DNA of 11,736 bases from Nitrospirota bacterium (GCA_029859385.1 JAOUDF010000059.1:1-11736), one strand, 5' to 3'; numbered from the stretch's first letter, positions 1 to 7,323 are shown. Notes: generated from the letters alone by a model not told the origin. Numbers and translations are program-made.

Positions 1-251
1 CCGAGGAGCGGTTGGGAATCGTGCCCAAAGCAGGCAACAAAATAGAGAGTACCGCCTTTCTCCTCGGTAAGTTTGATATGAGGGTCATCGAACAGGATTG
101 AGCCCGATTCAGCAGGGATAAGCTCGCTGGCCCGGGTCAGAATCTCCGTCAACACCGCCTTAAGGTCTACCTCGGAGCCAAATGGGCGGAGTCGGCGTTT
201 GCGCTGGACCATACGGGAAAGAATCGTCTCGTCGGCGACATGAATAAGCAT
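1..251 (-). CDS. GAF-domain protein, N-terminal part (runs off left edge)
   Basis: Partial gene; 83 codons are visible and the C-terminus lies beyond base 1. The ATG at 251-249 follows a good ribosome binding site (GAGGAGA, about 5 bases upstream). After a basic stretch (QRKRRLR, residues 16-22) comes a GAF-like start: a helix (EVDLKAVLTEILTRASELI), then AESGSILFDD and LYFVACFG, which match the first strands of GAF domains. GAF domains bind small ligands or serve as dimerisation modules in sensor kinases, cyclases and regulators. No effector domain is visible, so the output is unknown. The gene starts 34 bp after the permease stop on the same strand and is probably co-transcribed with it. Family call fairly sure; specific role unknown. 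Confidence 0.7.
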   Translation of the reverse strand, partial: MLIHVADETILSRMVQRKRRLRPFGSEVDLKAVLTEILTRASELIPAESGSILFDDPHIKLTEEKGGTLYFVACFGHDSQPLL

Positions 252-285
252 TGGCTTTCTCCTCTTGCCCCCCTTGTCCTCTCTT

Positions 286-1848
286 TCAGCCATGTTCCGT
301 CACCATTGCAGTACTGTTTCTGGTGCGGAAACCGAGGACGAAGAAAATCAGGGCGATACCGCAATAACCTACTACAAAGGGCCAGGTATGGGACGGTCCG
401 TAGGCGTTGACGATCCCTGCATCCGTTACCTGAAACCCGTGCATGATTCCGGTGGCGCTGAACAACGCGGCGACCAGCGTCCATCCGGCGGCGGCCTTGT
501 ACTGCTTCTCCACCAGGGCCACGGTCATGGCAGCCAGGATGGTGGAGGTAAAGATGAACCCCCTGTCCAGGGCTATCAGTCCAGCGATGGGGAGCTGCGC
601 TGCCAGGGCCTTCATTCCGACTGTCCCGACCCCGGTGCCTGCCGCCCTCAGTCCACTCTCCAGTACAAGCAAACCCCATGCCGCCATTGCTGGAAAAAAT
701 CCGACCACCACCGCCGGGGCATGGGACCGGGGTGTCTCCTGAAAGGCCTGGGCAGCAATGGTCACCCCTATCCAGAGCAGGATGGCCGCCCCCGCCTCCA
801 CAGGGATCAGCGCCGATACGGCACCCGCCAGACCCAGAAGACAGAGGATGGTTATCACCAGGCCGTTGGCGACGGAGTACCCCGCTCCCGCTCCCATCCG
901 CTTCCAGCCGGGATGTCCGATGTAGATCGTGGTCGGGAAGACGCTGCCGAAGCAGGCAGCGGCAATGGTGCCCGCCCCGTTGGCGGCAAGGGAGCTTCTC
1001 ACCGGGTAGACGTCTCCCGCGGCCTCGGCACTTTCGAGGTTCTGCAGCGAGCCAAGCAGGTTGAAAAGCCCCATGGGGATGATGACCGGCAGGAACTGGA
1101 GCATGTAGGACGAAAAGACCGCGCCGCCCATTTCCCCAACCGACAGGGTGGGAGCATGGAAAGTCACATCGAGAGCACCCGCCAGGGCCGCGCCGTCCAT
1201 CTTCCCCATCCCCCATGCCAGCGCGGTACCGACAATCACCGCCACGAGGCCGGCCGGGATGTTGGCGGGAAGGTAGAGGCGGCCGATGTACTGAAGAAAG
1301 ATAAAGGCCAGCGGGATAAAACCGACGATCGGGTCAGCGAAGATGCGGAAGCAGAAATCCATGGAGATGAAGGTGACGGCAATCCCCGCCAGGGTCGCGA
1401 GGAGGGCGGCACGGGGGGTGATCCGCTTGACCCATCCGGCAACAAAGGCCCCTCCCAGCTCTATCAGGCCTGAGCCCACGCAGGCGGCCAGACCGGCTTT
1501 CCATGCCAGGTCAACGTCGTGGGTCTGCTCAACTACCGGCTTCATCACGAAGAGGACATAGGCAAAGAGGGAGACGGTGTTGACGCCATAAGGAAGCGCC
1601 GTGACGTCGGCTCGCCCCGTGCGCCGGGAAAGGGCCCTGGCCTGAAACGCGTAAAATATGTTGCCCACCAGCAGACTGACCGCAACGCCGGGGAGGATAC
1701 GGCCATAGATGAGTTCTCCCGGCATGCCCAGAACATAGGTGCAGAGCACGGAGATAAGGATAAGCTGGATCAGGTTGTCGATGAACAGTCCGAAAAAGCC
1801 GTCCAGATCACCCTTGTGCCACCAGCAAAATCGCCCGTCAGTACTCAA
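286..1848 (-). CDS. NCS2-family (xanthine/uracil/purine-type) permease
   Basis: A 520-residue inner-membrane protein made almost entirely of hydrophobic segments, the usual size for the nucleobase-cation symporter-2 / SulP-like fold. Visible family marks are LPYGVNTVSLFAY (residues 85-97), LQNLESAEAAGD near 268-279, and GSVFPTTIYIGHPGWK near 301-316. The last two correspond to the substrate-binding half-helix regions of NCS2 proteins. Substrate cannot be read from sequence; a purine, uracil or another small anion is possible. The start is TTG (1848-1846), chosen because GGGAGGG lies about 6 bases upstream and no ATG or GTG fits between it and the upstream hydrophilic region. The GAF-domain gene follows 34 bp downstream. 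A promoter and an inverted repeat lie just upstream. Confidence 0.85.
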   Translation of the reverse strand: MSTDGRFCWWHKGDLDGFFGLFIDNLIQLILISVLCTYVLGMPGELIYGRILPGVAVSLLVGNIFYAFQARALSRRTGRADVTALPYGVNTVSLFAYVLFVMKPVVEQTHDVDLAWKAGLAACVGSGLIELGGAFVAGWVKRITPRAALLATLAGIAVTFISMDFCFRIFADPIVGFIPLAFIFLQYIGRLYLPANIPAGLVAVIVGTALAWGMGKMDGAALAGALDVTFHAPTLSVGEMGGAVFSSYMLQFLPVIIPMGLFNLLGSLQNLESAEAAGDVYPVRSSLAANGAGTIAAACFGSVFPTTIYIGHPGWKRMGAGAGYSVANGLVITILCLLGLAGAVSALIPVEAGAAILLWIGVTIAAQAFQETPRSHAPAVVVGFFPAMAAWGLLVLESGLRAAGTGVGTVGMKALAAQLPIAGLIALDRGFIFTSTILAAMTVALVEKQYKAAAGWTLVAALFSATGIMHGFQVTDAGIVNAYGPSHTWPFVVGYCGIALIFFVLGFRTRNSTAMVTEHG

Positions 1849-1874
1849 AAGTCCCTCCCTTGATAGTACTGGGT

Positions 1875-1904
1875 AATGTAGCAGCGGCCTACATCGTCAT
1901 GCAA
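1875..1904 (-). promoter_or_regulatory. Putative sigma70 promoter of the permease operon
   Basis: Read on the minus strand: -35 TTGCAT (1904-1899), an 18-bp spacer and -10 TACATT (1880-1875). This would start transcription near 1868, about 20 bases before the TTG start and just upstream of the ribosome binding site. The boxes are decent rather than perfect. Confidence 0.5.
1876..1894. repeat. Inverted repeat ATGTAG-N7-CTACAT over the permease promoter
   Basis: Perfect 6-bp arms at 1876-1881 and 1889-1894 with a 7-bp centre. The repeat covers most of the putative -10 box and part of the spacer of the permease promoter, where a repressor operator would sit. No regulator family is assigned. Confidence 0.4.
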
Positions 1905-2019
1905 CGGCTTTTTTGAGCAGTACACCGGCGGGACCGTATACGGGAACCAGATCCGCTTTCGTAACCGCAATTTCATTTGTGTCAGCGCCGACAGGGCGAA
2001 AAGGCCGAAGAACCTCAGT
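1897..2019 (-). other. Start-less open stretch, possible gene remnant or chance ORF
   Basis: Forty sense codons ending in TGA (1899-1897), bounded upstream by an in-frame TGA at 2022-2020. No ATG, GTG or TTG is in frame between them; the nearest is a GTG at 2043-2041 beyond the TGA. The translation has a protein-like look (for example VTKADLVPVYGPAGVLLKK), but I recognise no family. It may be a decayed gene end or chance. Confidence 0.15.
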
Positions 2020-2106
2020 TCATCGAATCTCTGATACCGGCACGGCAGATGAATATCTCTCTACGGGAAGTCGACAGGTCAGCCAAAGTCCACGACGGTT
2101 TGACGC

Positions 2107-2135
2107 TTGACAACAGCCAGTGCATAAACTATGTT
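2107..2135 (+). promoter_or_regulatory. Sigma70-like promoter of the cpoB-LysM operon
   Basis: A consensus -35 TTGACA (2107-2112), a 17-bp spacer and -10 TATGTT (2130-2135). Expected start is near 2142, giving a leader of about 33 bases that contains the cpoB ribosome binding site. Confidence 0.7.
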
Positions 2136-2174
2136 CGCATAAGGATAAATTTAACTGCAGAGGGAGGTTTCTGG

Positions 2175-2969
2175 ATGAAACTCAGCGTTTGTTCCGCTGT
2201 ACTGGTAGCTTTGATGGTCACTGGCTGTGCGTCGACACCAAAACCTTCGGTGGAAGACGAATTGCGTAACAGGATGGATACCATTGAACAGAACGTCGCC
2301 AACCTGAAAAAAACAACTGATGAGACCATCAAGAGACAGACGGAGCTTTCCATGATCATGTTGTCGCTGGAAAACAAGATATCCGACAGCTTCGACAAAA
2401 ACGACGAAACCATGGGGCGCATAGACAATCTGGTGGAGCGCCTCGAAAAGATTTCCGCGGCGACACAAGCGTCGGCGCCGGTCGCCTCCACTGCAGCAAC
2501 ACCCCCTCCTGCCGCGGTCAAATCGAAGAAAGAGCGCGCCTCATCTCAAGAACCTGCCCCTGCCAAGAGAAAAGCCCTAAAGACCGAGGCCGTTTCTGCC
2601 GAAAAACTGTACCAGTCGGCTTACGAAAGTTATGAGAAAGGGCACATCGACGAGGCCCTGGACCAGTTCAGTGACTTCGCCGTCAAATACCCCCGTTCCG
2701 GTCTTACCGACAACGCCTACTACTGGATCGGGGAAATTTATTACGTGCGCAAAGACTTCTCGAGGGCGATCCTCGAGTTTCAGAGGGTAGTCAACGAGTT
2801 CCCCGACGAAAACAAGGCGCCTGATGCCCTGTACAAGATAGGCCTGACCTATATTGAGTTGAGGAACAAGGACAAGGCAAAGCAGGAATTCAGGAAGTTG
2901 GTCAACAACTTCCCCTATAGCGACAAGGCCTCGCTGGCGCAAGAACAGATCGCTGCCCTGGAAAAATAG
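2175..2969 (+). CDS. cpoB: Tol-Pal-associated TPR protein CpoB/YbgF, lipoprotein form
   Basis: A 264-residue envelope protein. Residues 1-18 are a lipoprotein signal ending in VTGC, with Cys18 as the expected lipidated residue and Ala19 next, so outer-membrane sorting is likely. Residues ~26-95 look like a coiled coil (the trimerisation part of YbgF). Residues ~96-142 are an Ala/Pro/Lys linker. Residues ~143-250 are three TPR units (motifs such as ESYEKGHIDEALDQF, WIGEIYYVRKDFSRAI, IELRNKDKAKQEF). The family coordinates Tol-Pal with peptidoglycan synthesis at division in enterobacteria. The ATG at 2175 is preferred over upstream in-frame starts because GGGAGG (2162-2167) sits 7 bases ahead and it puts the signal peptide at the N-terminus. 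tolB/pal are not in view. The LysM gene follows with a short gap. Confidence 0.85.
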   Translation: MKLSVCSAVLVALMVTGCASTPKPSVEDELRNRMDTIEQNVANLKKTTDETIKRQTELSMIMLSLENKISDSFDKNDETMGRIDNLVERLEKISAATQASAPVASTAATPPPAAVKSKKERASSQEPAPAKRKALKTEAVSAEKLYQSAYESYEKGHIDEALDQFSDFAVKYPRSGLTDNAYYWIGEIYYVRKDFSRAILEFQRVVNEFPDENKAPDALYKIGLTYIELRNKDKAKQEFRKLVNNFPYSDKASLAQEQIAALEK

Positions 2970-2983
2970 AACATGGAGGGATG

Positions 2984-4021
2984 ATGCGTCACTACAGATA
3001 TTATCTCGGCTCAATTCTCGTCATGGCTTTCAGCCTCGCAGCCGTGTTGGTTCATGGCGAAGAGGGAAAACATGAGGTAAAAAAGGGCGATACCCTTTGG
3101 GACATCTCCAATCAACACCTGGGTAACCCTTTCCAGTGGCCCAAGGTCTGGAAGGAAAACCCCGACATCAAAAACCCTGACCGCATCTATCCCGGACAGA
3201 CTATCGTCCTTCCCGGAGCCAGGACTGACGACACCGCAACTGCCACACCTCTTCAGGAGCCGGAGAAAGCGGTAGAGGTAGAAGTGAAACCGGAACCGAA
3301 GAAAGAGGTCATTGCCCTGCCCGAACCACCGCAGCCTCAACTGGTCGCCGGGGTAAAGACCGTGCTGTACGGCGGCTTCATAACCCCCAGGGATACTCGC
3401 TACAACAGGGTTATCGGTGGGCAGAACGACCGGGCAATATATGGTACGGGAGACTCTATTCTGGCTGAAACAGGCCGTGCCTCCATAAAACCGGGCGATT
3501 CGTTCACCATCGCAAGGGTTTTGCGGCCGGTTGTACATCCGGTCACTAAAAAGTCGATGGGAAATCTTATGACGGTTCAGGGCGTGGCAGTAGTAAGCGG
3601 CGTGCAGAAGGGAGTTGCCTCGCTTCATGTAACCGATTCACAGGATGCCGTCATGGAGGATGATCTTCTCATCCCCCATGTTGAGCCGAAGCCGCTCTAC
3701 AAGGATTTCACCAGGAGTTCGGCGGACAGGGCGCAGAACGGCTACGTCATCGAGATGAAGGACGAAAAGGAGATAGCTGCCGAGCATGACATTGTCTATA
3801 TCGATCGGGGCGGCCGGGACGGTGTTGTCCTGGGAGATACCTTCAAGGTCATCCGGGAAGGGGACAAGATAACGGCGTTGCGGCACGAGGTTCCCGCCTT
3901 TTATCCCGACGAAGTAGTGGCGGAAGTTACGGTCATCGGCGTTCAGGAAGAGACGGCAACGGTCCTTGTGTCGAGGTCCACTTCCGACATTGCGAAAGGG
4001 TTCCGTTTCGCCACCCGGTAG
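2984..4021 (+). CDS. Exported LysM-domain peptidoglycan-binding protein
   Basis: About 345 residues. Counting from the first of two tandem ATGs (2981), residues 1-26 form a signal peptide (basic start, hydrophobic SILVMAFSLAAVLV, then HG-EE). Residues 31-78 are one LysM domain, with VKKGDTLWDIS at its start and NPDRIYPGQTIVLP at its end. LysM domains bind GlcNAc-containing glycans, so a periplasmic, wall-associated role is likely. Residues ~83-115 are a Pro/Glu/Lys-rich linker. The remaining ~230 residues are a Gly/Val-rich, probably beta-strand region that I cannot assign to an enzyme; no catalytic motif is obvious. GGAGGG (2975-2980) leaves only 1 base to the ATG at 2981 but 4 to the ATG at 2984, so 2984 is given. 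The gene begins 14 bp after cpoB and is surely in its operon. Confidence 0.8.
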   Translation: MRHYRYYLGSILVMAFSLAAVLVHGEEGKHEVKKGDTLWDISNQHLGNPFQWPKVWKENPDIKNPDRIYPGQTIVLPGARTDDTATATPLQEPEKAVEVEVKPEPKKEVIALPEPPQPQLVAGVKTVLYGGFITPRDTRYNRVIGGQNDRAIYGTGDSILAETGRASIKPGDSFTIARVLRPVVHPVTKKSMGNLMTVQGVAVVSGVQKGVASLHVTDSQDAVMEDDLLIPHVEPKPLYKDFTRSSADRAQNGYVIEMKDEKEIAAEHDIVYIDRGGRDGVVLGDTFKVIREGDKITALRHEVPAFYPDEVVAEVTVIGVQEETATVLVSRSTSDIAKGFRFATR

Positions 4022-4027
4022 AATCGA

Positions 4028-4426
4028 TCAGGCAGCAGGTATCAGGGTCACTGTTACCTGCCTGCCCCTTGGCCCGTCAAATTCACAGAAATAAATCCCC
4101 TGCCAGGTTCCCAATGCGAGCCGTCCCTGCTCAACGGGGACGGTGACCGAAAACCCCATCATCGACGCCTTGATATGCGCATCGGAATTCCCCTCCGCAT
4201 GCCGGTAGCTCCCCGACTGCGGCACCAGTTTTTCCAGCGTCGCAATCATGTCCCGCACTACGTCAGGGTCGGCATTTTCATTGATGGTGACCCCCGCTGT
4301 CGTGTGGGGGACATAGACCTGACAGATACCCTGCTTCATCCCCGCCCGTGAAATCACCTCCTGCACCTGGGAGGTAATATCCACAAACTCCGCCCGTTGT
4401 CTGGTAGAAACCTTCAGCGACTTCAC
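4028..4426 (-). CDS. yjbQ: YjbQ/UPF0047 family protein
   Basis: A 132-residue small cytosolic protein of the YjbQ family; some members show weak thiamine-phosphate synthase activity, but the physiological role is unsettled. Family marks are HTTAGVTINENADPD (41-55), RHAEGNSDAH (75-84), and GTWQGIYFCEFDGPRGR (106-122). His41, His76 and His84 are candidate metal or ligand residues. The start chosen is GTG at 4426-4424, which overlaps the gcvPB stop as GTGA and gives the usual family length. A GTG at 4450 would lengthen the N-terminus by eight residues inside gcvPB and lacks support. The overlap implies translational coupling to gcvPB. It is convergent with the LysM gene, 6 bp away, with a hairpin inside its last codons. 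Confidence 0.88.
   Translation of the reverse strand: MKSLKVSTRQRAEFVDITSQVQEVISRAGMKQGICQVYVPHTTAGVTINENADPDVVRDMIATLEKLVPQSGSYRHAEGNSDAHIKASMMGFSVTVPVEQGRLALGTWQGIYFCEFDGPRGRQVTVTLIPAA
4031..4066. terminator. Hairpin at the convergent gene ends
   Basis: Arms GGCAGCAGGTA (4031-4041) and TACCTGCCTGCC (4055-4066) pair over 11 bp with one bulged G and a 13-base loop. It lies just past the LysM stop and inside the last codons of yjbQ. It may act as a transcription stop for the plus-strand operon, but there is no clear T-run on either side. Confidence 0.4.
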
Positions 4427-5883
4427 CCCTCGCCCCTCGGTGGTATCCACTTGATGTTCAATTCCTTTACCGCCTTAGTCTCATCCAGCTTTCCAACCGG
4501 GGTTGTATGCGGCGCGGTGATTACATGCTCCGGGTTTTCACGACACTCCTTAACAATCTGTGCCAATGCGTCACAGAAGGCGTCGAGGGTCTCTTTCGTC
4601 TCCGTCTCCGTCGGCTCTATCATGATCGCCTCGTCCACTACCAGCGGGAAGTAGACCGTCGGCGGATGAAAACCGAAATCGATGATCCGTTTCGCCACGT
4701 CCCTCGTGTGTACCCCCGTTTCTTTCAACAAAGGCTTTCCTGTCAGGACGAACTCATGCATGCAGGGGCCCTGATAGGCCAGGGGGAGCAGGTCTTTGAG
4801 CTTTGCCATCATGTAGTTGGCGTTGATCACCGCGTTTTCGCTCACCGCCTTGAGCCCCTCAGCCCCCATGGTCCGGATGTAGGCATAGGCCCGCACCATG
4901 ATGCCGAAATTGCCGTAGAAGGTGGAAAGACGCCCGATGGAGCGCGGCAGGTCGTGCTTGAGAGAATATCGACCGTCGGCGCTTTTCTCCACCGTCGGCA
5001 CCGGAAGATAGGGCAGCAGCCGCTCGCTCACCCCCACCGGTCCCGCCCCCGGCCCGCCGCCGCCGTGCGGGGTGGTAAAGGTCTTGTGCAGGTTGAAGTG
5101 CACCACGTCAAAACCCATATCCCCGGGACGTATCAGCCCCACCAGGGCGTTGAGGTTCGCCCCGTCCATGTAGAGCAGCGCCCCGACATCGTCGAGGATA
5201 CGCTTGATCTCTACGATATCCTTCTCGAAGAGCCCGAGGGTGTTGGGGTTGGTCAGCATCAGGGCCGCGCATTCCGAAGTTGCCTTCTTTTTCAGATCGT
5301 CGAGGTCGACGGTGCCGTGGGCGTTGGACTTTACCTCCTCCGTCCGGTACCCCGCCAGGGCCGCGCTCGCGGGATTGGTGCCGTGGGCCGAGTCGGGGAT
5401 AAGGACCTTCGTCCGCGTGTCGCCCCGCTCCCGGTGATAGGCCCGGATCATCATCATCCCCGCCAGTTCGCCGTGGGCCCCCGCCGCCGGCTGGAGCGTC
5501 ACCCCCGCCATGCCGCCGATCTCCTTAAGGTGCTCCCCCAGTTCGAACATAAGCCTGAGCGCCCCCTGGGCCAGCTCCACCGGCTGTAGCGGATGCACCG
5601 CGGAGAAACCCGGCATGGCGGCGATCAGTTCGTGGACCCGGGGGTTGTGCTTCATGCTGCACGATCCGAGAGGATAGAACCCAAGGTCGATGCCGTAGTT
5701 GTTACGGGAAAGGTTTATAAAATGGCGAAGCACCTCGGGCTCGGAGAGCTCTGGAAGCCCGGCGGGTTCGGATCTGAGATAACGGGCGGGAATCAGCTCC
5801 TGAAGCGGTTTTTCAGGTACATCGCATTTGGGAAGATTGGCGCCCTTGCGGCCGGGACGGCCTTTTTCGAAGATAAGCTGCAT
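4423..5883 (-). CDS. gcvPB: Glycine dehydrogenase (decarboxylating) subunit 2, P-protein beta subunit
   Basis: A 486-residue PLP-dependent subunit of the glycine cleavage system. With GcvPA it decarboxylates glycine and passes the aminomethyl group to the lipoyl arm of GcvH. Length matches the C-terminal half of the split bacterial P-protein. Visible marks are FYPLGSCSMKHNPR (69-82), QPAAGAHGELAG (131-142), DSAHGTNPASAA (164-175), and NLHKTFTTPHGGGGPG (264-279), where Lys267 is the expected PLP Schiff-base lysine. The ATG at 5883 has AGGAG about 8 bases upstream and a near-consensus promoter 30 bases further on. Unlike the common gcvT-gcvH-gcvPA-gcvPB order, nothing upstream on this strand belongs to the system; chromate-transporter genes lie there. 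yjbQ overlaps its stop codon. Confidence 0.95.
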   Translation of the reverse strand: MQLIFEKGRPGRKGANLPKCDVPEKPLQELIPARYLRSEPAGLPELSEPEVLRHFINLSRNNYGIDLGFYPLGSCSMKHNPRVHELIAAMPGFSAVHPLQPVELAQGALRLMFELGEHLKEIGGMAGVTLQPAAGAHGELAGMMMIRAYHRERGDTRTKVLIPDSAHGTNPASAALAGYRTEEVKSNAHGTVDLDDLKKKATSECAALMLTNPNTLGLFEKDIVEIKRILDDVGALLYMDGANLNALVGLIRPGDMGFDVVHFNLHKTFTTPHGGGGPGAGPVGVSERLLPYLPVPTVEKSADGRYSLKHDLPRSIGRLSTFYGNFGIMVRAYAYIRTMGAEGLKAVSENAVINANYMMAKLKDLLPLAYQGPCMHEFVLTGKPLLKETGVHTRDVAKRIIDFGFHPPTVYFPLVVDEAIMIEPTETETKETLDAFCDALAQIVKECRENPEHVITAPHTTPVGKLDETKAVKELNIKWIPPRGEG

Positions 5884-5913
5884 GGGTGGCTCCTTTTCAG
5901 CAGGATGCTCTGC

Positions 5914-5941
5914 ATTGTAACGCTGTATGGGCTCGTGTCAA
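5914..5941 (-). promoter_or_regulatory. Near-consensus sigma70 promoter of gcvPB-yjbQ
   Basis: Minus strand: -35 TTGACA (5941-5936), 16-bp spacer, -10 TACAAT (5919-5914). Expected start is near 5907, with a leader of about 24 bases. I saw no glycine-riboswitch-like structure; the leader is too short for one from this start. Confidence 0.7.
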
Positions 5942-6027
5942 GCCGGACAATGCCTGTGCTCAACATATCGTGCCTTTCCTGCCTTCTCTTTAGGATATTG
6001 CAAAAGCCGTTGAAGACCGGGAAGAGG

Positions 6028-6567
6028 TTACTGTAAAAGCAGCACCCCCACCACCCCGCTCCCCACGATGACCCAAGGCGGATCTACCTTCAACCGCGCC
6101 AGAAGGATAAAGGCGACAACGGCGATGGCGACCTGCGGCAGTCCGACAAGCGCGGTCTTCCCCAGGTTGAAGGCCACGGCCATGATGATCCCAACGGCTG
6201 CAGGGAACATTCCGCGCAGAAATTCGGCCAGTCGCCCTTTTGAAAACAATGAAAGCTTACGGACCAGGAGCATCAGCAGGACAAAGGAGGGGATGAGAAT
6301 CGCAAAGAGCGAGAGCAGGCCGCCGACCATCCCCCACACCCGGTAGCCGATGAAGGCGGCACTGACCACAATGGGGCCGGGGGTGGCCTGCCCCGCGGCA
6401 ATGGCATCGATGAACTCCTGCCGTGTGAGCCAGTGATGCTGGTTTACGACTATGTCTTCGACATAGGGGATCATGACGTAACCACCACCGAAGATGAGCG
6501 CCCCCACCTTGAGGAATGTCCACAGCAGGGTAATGAGTATGGAAAGATCGCTTCCTGCTAATATCAT
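6028..6567 (-). CDS. chrA: Short-chain ChrA-family chromate transporter, second half
   Basis: A 179-residue membrane protein carrying one CHR domain. The family mark FGGGY (26-30) and ATPGP (61-65) followed by AAFIGYRVWG are visible; further hydrophobic stretches lie near 83-103, 120-136 and 145-157. Monodomain CHR proteins act in pairs with opposite membrane orientation and export chromate in the studied cases, though many family members have unknown substrates. The start is the ATG at 6567-6565, whose A is also the last base of the upstream gene's TGA (TGATG), so translation is coupled. GGGGAGA lies about 8 bases upstream. An open frame extends to 6717 but is inside the partner gene. Transport of chromate is a family inference. 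Confidence 0.85.
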   Translation of the reverse strand: MILAGSDLSILITLLWTFLKVGALIFGGGYVMIPYVEDIVVNQHHWLTRQEFIDAIAAGQATPGPIVVSAAFIGYRVWGMVGGLLSLFAILIPSFVLLMLLVRKLSLFSKGRLAEFLRGMFPAAVGIIMAVAFNLGKTALVGLPQVAIAVVAFILLARLKVDPPWVIVGSGVVGVLLLQ

Positions 6568-7094
6568 CAGTTCTTCTCCCCTGTTGCCAGCCCGGCAAGT
6601 CCCGAGGCGATGAGCGGCACAAGGATGTTCCCTCCGAAAAACGCAACGTAGGCAAAGGTGGCGGCCGCCAGGATGACAGGGATGGTTCCCCGCCCCATCC
6701 TTCCGGCAAGCCGCCATCCGGCGATACCGATCAGTACGGCGACTACCGGTCCGATACCCTGGAAAAACCCTTCGGTGGCGGGAAGATGATGAAACCGGAA
6801 ATACAGAATGGCCAGAACAAGGGTGAGTACCGTAGCGGGAAGGAGGACGGCAATGATGGCAGCGACGGCGCCCATAGTCCCGGCCAGACGGTGCCCGACG
6901 TAGGAGGAAACATTGACCGAAAGGGCACCGGGAAGAAGCTGGCAGAGGGAGAGCCCTTTGAGGAATTCTTCCGGGGTAATCAGCTTCCTTTTTTCGACCA
7001 CTTCGTCCTGTATCTGGGCGACAAGCACCATGTAGCCACCGAAGGAGGTGGCGCCGAGCCTGAGAAAGAGGAGAAACAGCGAGCGAAGCGGCAT
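6567..7094 (-). CDS. chrA: Short-chain ChrA-family chromate transporter, first half
   Basis: A 175-residue membrane protein, the upstream partner of the pair. Marks: FGGY (18-21), then QDEVVEKRKLITPEEFLKG, which matches the conserved cytoplasmic loop of CHR domains, then LLPGALSVNVSSYVG (53-67). The two halves are clearly diverged, as expected for an ancient pair with distinct topologies. The ATG at 7094 has only a weak ribosome binding site (GAGAG close by). A strong promoter lies upstream. Together with the downstream gene it forms a two-gene operon; no ChrB-like regulator is next to it. Confidence 0.87.
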   Translation of the reverse strand: MPLRSLFLLFLRLGATSFGGYMVLVAQIQDEVVEKRKLITPEEFLKGLSLCQLLPGALSVNVSSYVGHRLAGTMGAVAAIIAVLLPATVLTLVLAILYFRFHHLPATEGFFQGIGPVVAVLIGIAGWRLAGRMGRGTIPVILAAATFAYVAFFGGNILVPLIASGLAGLATGEKN

Positions 7095-7142
7095 TTAACT
7101 CTCGAAACCAGAAGGGTTAAGGAAGGTTGATAATTTTTATGA

Positions 7143-7171
7143 AGTATAGGGATGCGGCAATCTCCCGTCAA
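7143..7171 (-). promoter_or_regulatory. Near-consensus sigma70 promoter of the chromate-transporter pair
   Basis: Minus strand: -35 TTGACG (7171-7166), 17-bp spacer, -10 TATACT (7148-7143). Expected start is near 7136, with a leader of about 42 bases. Confidence 0.68.
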
Positions 7172-7241
7172 TTGCCGGACAGACTGATGAACACCCCTTT
7201 TCGGACTTTTAGCGACCATTGGCACAAAAGTCACTAATAAC

Positions 7242-7271
7242 TGGACACCGGAAGTCTTTTTGTAGTAAACT
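7242..7271 (+). promoter_or_regulatory. Possible promoter of the right-hand five-gene cluster
   Basis: TGGACA (7242-7247), an 18-bp spacer and TAAACT (7266-7271) form a plausible promoter. The AT-rich run that follows (about 7261-7306) offers other -10-like boxes, so the exact site is uncertain. Confidence 0.35.
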
Positions 7272-7323
7272 AATAAGCTCTATTAATAAGCATTCTTAAT
7301 TAACCAAGGAGAAGGAGAGAGGA

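Larger units (their letters stand above)
1849..2174. other. Divergent intergenic region, 326 bp
   Basis: Stretch between the minus-strand permease and plus-strand cpoB. It contains a sigma70-like promoter for each gene (listed separately), an inverted repeat at 1876-1894, and a 40-codon start-less minus-strand open stretch at 1897-2019. Plus-strand open frames exist through it, including an extension of the cpoB frame to 1977, but none has a convincing ribosome binding site. I looked for a GEMM-type c-di-GMP riboswitch and a purine riboswitch core and saw neither. Confidence 0.6.

Noticed and set aside
265..1473. 402-codon open frame on the plus strand opposite the permease
   Set aside because: It lies fully antisense to the NCS2 gene, has a low-complexity Gly/Arg/Asp-rich translation without any domain, and the opposite frame has clear family motifs.
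1977..2174. Longer cpoB start at 1977
   Set aside because: It would bury the lipoprotein signal and the promoter inside the protein; the ATG at 2175 has a good ribosome binding site.
1861..2174. Riboswitch in the divergent intergenic region
   Set aside because: No GEMM or purine riboswitch core sequence could be matched, and both leaders predicted from the promoters are short.
3280..3310. Repetitive Glu/Lys/Pro-coding stretch in the LysM gene as a DNA repeat
   Set aside because: It is an ordinary low-complexity interdomain linker, without exact repeat units.
4507..5589. 360-codon open frame on the plus strand opposite gcvPB
   Set aside because: Shadow of gcvPB in GC-rich sequence; the translation is His/Arg-rich with no recognisable domain.
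5942..6027. Intrinsic terminator between the chromate-transporter pair and gcvPB
   Set aside because: Only a three-base-pair CCG/CGG stem near a CTTTT was seen, too weak to call.
7219..7236. TTGGCAC as a sigma54 promoter
   Set aside because: The -24 half resembles the consensus, but the expected GC of the -12 element is missing at the right spacing.
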